A stretch of DNA of 7,257 nt from Clostridia bacterium (lineage in GTDB: Bacteria > Bacillota_A > Clostridia > Oscillospirales > CAG-272). The notes under the pieces were generated by a model. The model did no database searches. It was given only the letters and a program-made list of their open reading frames with translations, and was not told the DNA's origin. Positions 5,741 to 7,257 of the stretch are shown piece by piece. The position numbers were made by a program, and so were the translations under genes. The stretch's first letter is position 1; every line of letters starts with the position of its first letter. Location of the stretch: NCBI GenBank assembly GCA_017407885.1, contig JAFQVU010000021.1:1-7257 (forward strand). Reading direction: 5' to 3'.

Positions 5741-5770
5741 CCTGTGATATATGCATTGCATATCCTAATA

Positions 5771-6811
5771 TTATTTTACCCTTATTGCGGCGGATGCCGC
5801 CGAGGAAGTGCGTACTTGCGCTAAATTGATATTTACATTTCGGTCGAGGCTATCACATGCATCAGAGAACACCTCAACAAGACGCATAAGCTTGCCGAGC
5901 GCAAATCGGTCTGCAACCTCGCGTGCTTTGTCAGTCGAAGTATAGAAGATCGGTGATGGTGATGAAGTGAGCTTGACGTTGATAAGATCTCTTGCCGCAT
6001 CTGCGAGCAGGGAATATATCTGAGACAGCTCGTCACGTTCCTTGGATTTCACCAATTTTGTGGAATACTCGTAAAAATCCAGTTCGCTTGCGCCGTCTCG
6101 CTTTGTCGCGAGAAGCTCGATATAACGCTCCGCTTTTTTATAGAGTTCAAGACATTCCGTCGCGCTTTTTGGATCCGTAAGCTCATATGCACGCCCGAGA
6201 CTTCCGCGCGACAATTTAACAGCGGCATTGAACGCATCGGGATCACGCTCGAAAAGTGTTTTCGCGCGCTCGTCGGACTTGAGTCTTTCGCATATTAAAT
6301 CGTCCGGAAGTGCTTCGACACGATATATCGGTGCACGGCTTCTTATGGTGGACAGCAAGTTGTCAGCATTCTCACAGAGTAATAGAAACATTACGTGAGA
6401 TGGCGGTTCTTCGAGTATTTTGAGAATCGCGTTTTGCGCTTGCGTGTTCATCGAATCGGCTTTTGGGATGATGTAGAATTTCTTCGGAAGGTCGTTAGGT
6501 GCGATAACCGCATCCTCGCGCAGACGGCGTATGACATCAACACCGAGCTGGACACGATCCTTTTCAGCCTCGATCATAATAACATCCGGAGACTGCGCGC
6601 GCGCTATTTTATCACAGCTTGTACACTTCATGCACGGACGGTCATCGTTTTTGCACGATACAGCAGAGCAGATCAGCTTTGCGAGTGTGCGTTTTCCGCA
6701 CCCGGCGCCACCTTCGATTATATACGCATGAGAAAGGCGGTTTGCAGAAATATCGCGTTTGAGTCTTTTGATAAGCTTTTCGTTTTTTAAAAACGAGTCA
6801 AATCCGGACAT
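5771..6811 (-). CDS. holB: DNA polymerase III delta-prime subunit
   Basis: The product has 346 residues and is an AAA+ clamp-loader subunit acting in the replisome with tau/gamma and delta to load the beta clamp. Visible are the N-terminal helix followed by SHAYIIEGGAGCGKRT with a Walker A-like loop (34-41, K40; the residue after the lysine is R, as is common in delta-prime), a zinc module with C53, C60, C63 and C66, KFYIIPKADSM (111-121), NAILKILEEPP (127-137) and STIRSRA (154-160), the position of the SRC sensor motif, with A in place of C. Length matches the family. The start is ATG 6811, 7 nt after AAGGAGG; an upstream GTG at 6817 is only 1 nt from the SD and is rejected. It leads the holB-ricT transcript from a near-consensus promoter, the usual Bacillota neighbourhood. 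Confidence 0.94.
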   Translation of the reverse strand: MSGFDSFLKNEKLIKRLKRDISANRLSHAYIIEGGAGCGKRTLAKLICSAVSCKNDDRPCMKCTSCDKIARAQSPDVIMIEAEKDRVQLGVDVIRRLREDAVIAPNDLPKKFYIIPKADSMNTQAQNAILKILEEPPSHVMFLLLCENADNLLSTIRSRAPIYRVEALPDDLICERLKSDERAKTLFERDPDAFNAAVKLSRGSLGRAYELTDPKSATECLELYKKAERYIELLATKRDGASELDFYEYSTKLVKSKERDELSQIYSLLADAARDLINVKLTSSPSPIFYTSTDKAREVADRFALGKLMRLVEVFSDACDSLDRNVNINLAQVRTSSAASAAIRVK

Positions 6812-6818
6812 TCGCACG

Positions 6819-6825
6819 CCTCCTT
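6819..6825 (-). promoter_or_regulatory. Ribosome binding site of holB
   Basis: AAGGAGG lies 7 nt before ATG 6811. It decides against the in-frame GTG at 6817, which is too close to be used. Confidence 0.9.
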
Positions 6826-6860
6826 GTATAGATTTTAATAAAAATACTCATACAAATATT

Positions 6861-6889
6861 ATTATATCAGATTTTTGCCCGATTGTCAA
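6861..6889 (-). promoter_or_regulatory. Near-perfect sigma-A promoter of holB-ricT
   Basis: On the minus strand, TTGACA (6884-6889) and TATAAT (6861-6866) are both perfect consensus hexamers with a 17-bp spacer, and a TGA extension precedes the -10. Transcription should start near 6854, giving a leader of about 43 nt. This is the strongest promoter in the window. Confidence 0.9.
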
Positions 6890-7010
6890 CCAAACGGCAT
6901 TTATTTATTTTATGCATATTCCGAAATGTTACACAAACTTAAGTTGCTGACATACCCGCGAATTAAGTCGTTAATTTTTTGAAAATTTTATCGAAAAAGA
7001 GCGAGAGGAC
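6890..7010. other. AT-rich spacer between divergent promoters
   Basis: No gene is visible. The stretch contains the 10-bp palindrome AACTTAAGTT (6936-6945) and an inverted repeat AATTAA-GTCG-TTAATT (6961-6976) followed by a T-run. Either could be an operator for the divergent transcription units. The AT-rich stem is too weak to call as a terminator. Confidence 0.4.
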
Positions 7011-7040
7011 TTGATTTTTGTATTTACTGTATGATATAAT
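7011..7040 (+). promoter_or_regulatory. Plus-strand promoter for the right-edge gene
   Basis: TTGATT (7011-7016) and TATAAT (7035-7040) are separated by 18 bp, with a TGA extension before the -10. Transcription would start at about 7046-7047. This leaves either a leader of about 163 nt before the GTG start at 7210 or a leaderless ORF at 7046. The leader contains the hairpin GCCGC-AAA-GCGGC and an 8-bp direct repeat ACGCGCTT (7060-7067 and 7122-7129). Confidence 0.7.
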
Positions 7041-7045
7041 ATACT

Positions 7046-7150
7046 ATGTATAAGTATCGACGCGCTTCGACCGTTTATTCTCGCTGCCGCAAAGCGGCTC
7101 GAAAACTGGCGTTCATTTGTTACGCGCTTGTAAATATTTGCGATTTTTAA
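7046..7150 (+). CDS. Possible leaderless 34-residue basic peptide
   Basis: An ORF of 34 codons begins with ATG exactly where the 7011-7040 promoter should start transcription, so the mRNA could be leaderless; no SD exists. The peptide begins MYKYRRAS, has eight Lys/Arg in the first 20 residues, then a hydrophobic tail (LAFICYALVNIC), and contains three cysteines. This could be a leader peptide, a small membrane peptide or chance. It is not recognised, and a short open frame in about 160 nt is not unusual. Confidence 0.22.
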   Translation: MYKYRRASTVYSRCRKAARKLAFICYALVNICDF

Positions 7151-7209
7151 TTTAACGGCTGAAAAACGGAGTATATTATTATATAGATTATTATTAGGAG
7201 CGGTAAATT

Positions 7210-7257
7210 GTGAATGACAAAACAATAGCCGAGGTTTTGCGCGAGCGTATGGAAAAC
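7210..7257 (+). CDS. Unidentified protein, N-terminus only
   Basis: AGGAG (7196-7200) is 9 nt before GTG 7210, which opens a frame to the window edge: (M)NDKTIAEVLRERMEN, 16 residues, helical and charged. The nearby ATG at 7214 is in another frame that stops after four codons, so GTG is the likely start. The fragment is too short to name. It is divergent from holB and transcribed from the promoter at 7011-7040 or a closer AT-rich element near 7172-7179. Confidence 0.6.
   Translation, partial: MNDKTIAEVLRERMEN

Noticed and set aside
5484..5756. A 90-codon minus-strand frame overlapping the start of ricT
   Set aside because: It has no suitable SD before its ATG and shares the low-complexity N-terminal coding region of ricT in another frame.
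6961..6980. Inverted repeat AATTAA-GTCG-TTAATT followed by T-run as a terminator
   Set aside because: The stem is only six A/T pairs, and no transcript is expected to end there because both neighbouring promoters point away.
6971..7225. An 84-codon minus-strand open frame at the right edge
   Set aside because: It begins at TTG without an SD, is AT-rich with no domain, and overlaps the plus-strand promoter and the start of the gene at 7210.

Overview
The window looks like chromosomal DNA from an anaerobic Gram-positive bacterium of the Bacillota (Clostridia, perhaps an Oscillospiraceae-like gut or rumen lineage). The reasons are a clostridial 2[4Fe-4S] ferredoxin, the holB-ricT gene pair, strong AGGAGG-type ribosome binding sites, AT-rich sigma-A promoters with extended -10 elements, and a membrane-anchored XRE/zinc-ribbon protein of a type common in clostridia. 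The lineage is inferred from gene content only. I see no IS element, phage gene, CRISPR array, tRNA or rRNA.

Left block (1-2450, minus strand): one probable operon read right to left. It encodes an XRE-cupin regulator, an AMP-forming acyl-CoA synthetase of the medium-chain (MACS) type, and the first 35 codons of a probable SGNH/sialate O-acetylesterase-type hydrolase that overlaps the synthetase stop codon by one base (TAATG). A promoter with a 17-bp spacer sits before the regulator and is overlapped by small palindromes.

Middle (2451-3369): a plus-strand gene for an XRE DNA-binding domain joined to two membrane helices and a C-terminal four-cysteine zinc ribbon. It has its own extended -10 promoter and a roughly 115-nt leader that can pair with its Shine-Dalgarno sequence. 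It ends at a bidirectional terminator shared with the convergent radical SAM gene.

Right block (3370-6890, minus strand): DNA polymerase III delta-prime (holB), the Fe-S protein RicT/YaaT with a long Asn/His/Arg-rich N-terminal extension, a 56-residue 2[4Fe-4S] ferredoxin, and a small radical SAM enzyme resembling the TatD-associated family. A near-perfect promoter (TTGACA-17-TATAAT) drives holB-ricT, and a second promoter drives the ferredoxin. A strong hairpin terminator separates the ferredoxin from the radical SAM gene and leaves almost no room for a separate promoter, so the radical SAM gene probably depends on readthrough.

Right edge (6890-7257): about 400 bp without a confirmed gene. 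It contains a plus-strand promoter, a long leader with a possible leaderless 34-codon ORF, and the first 16 codons of an unidentified plus-strand gene starting with GTG. The window is mostly ordinary housekeeping sequence. The points most worth a second look are the terminator-gated radical SAM gene, the start-Gly-stop mini-ORF before ricT, the RicT extension, the possible SD switch in the XRE/zinc-ribbon leader, and the leaderless small ORF.
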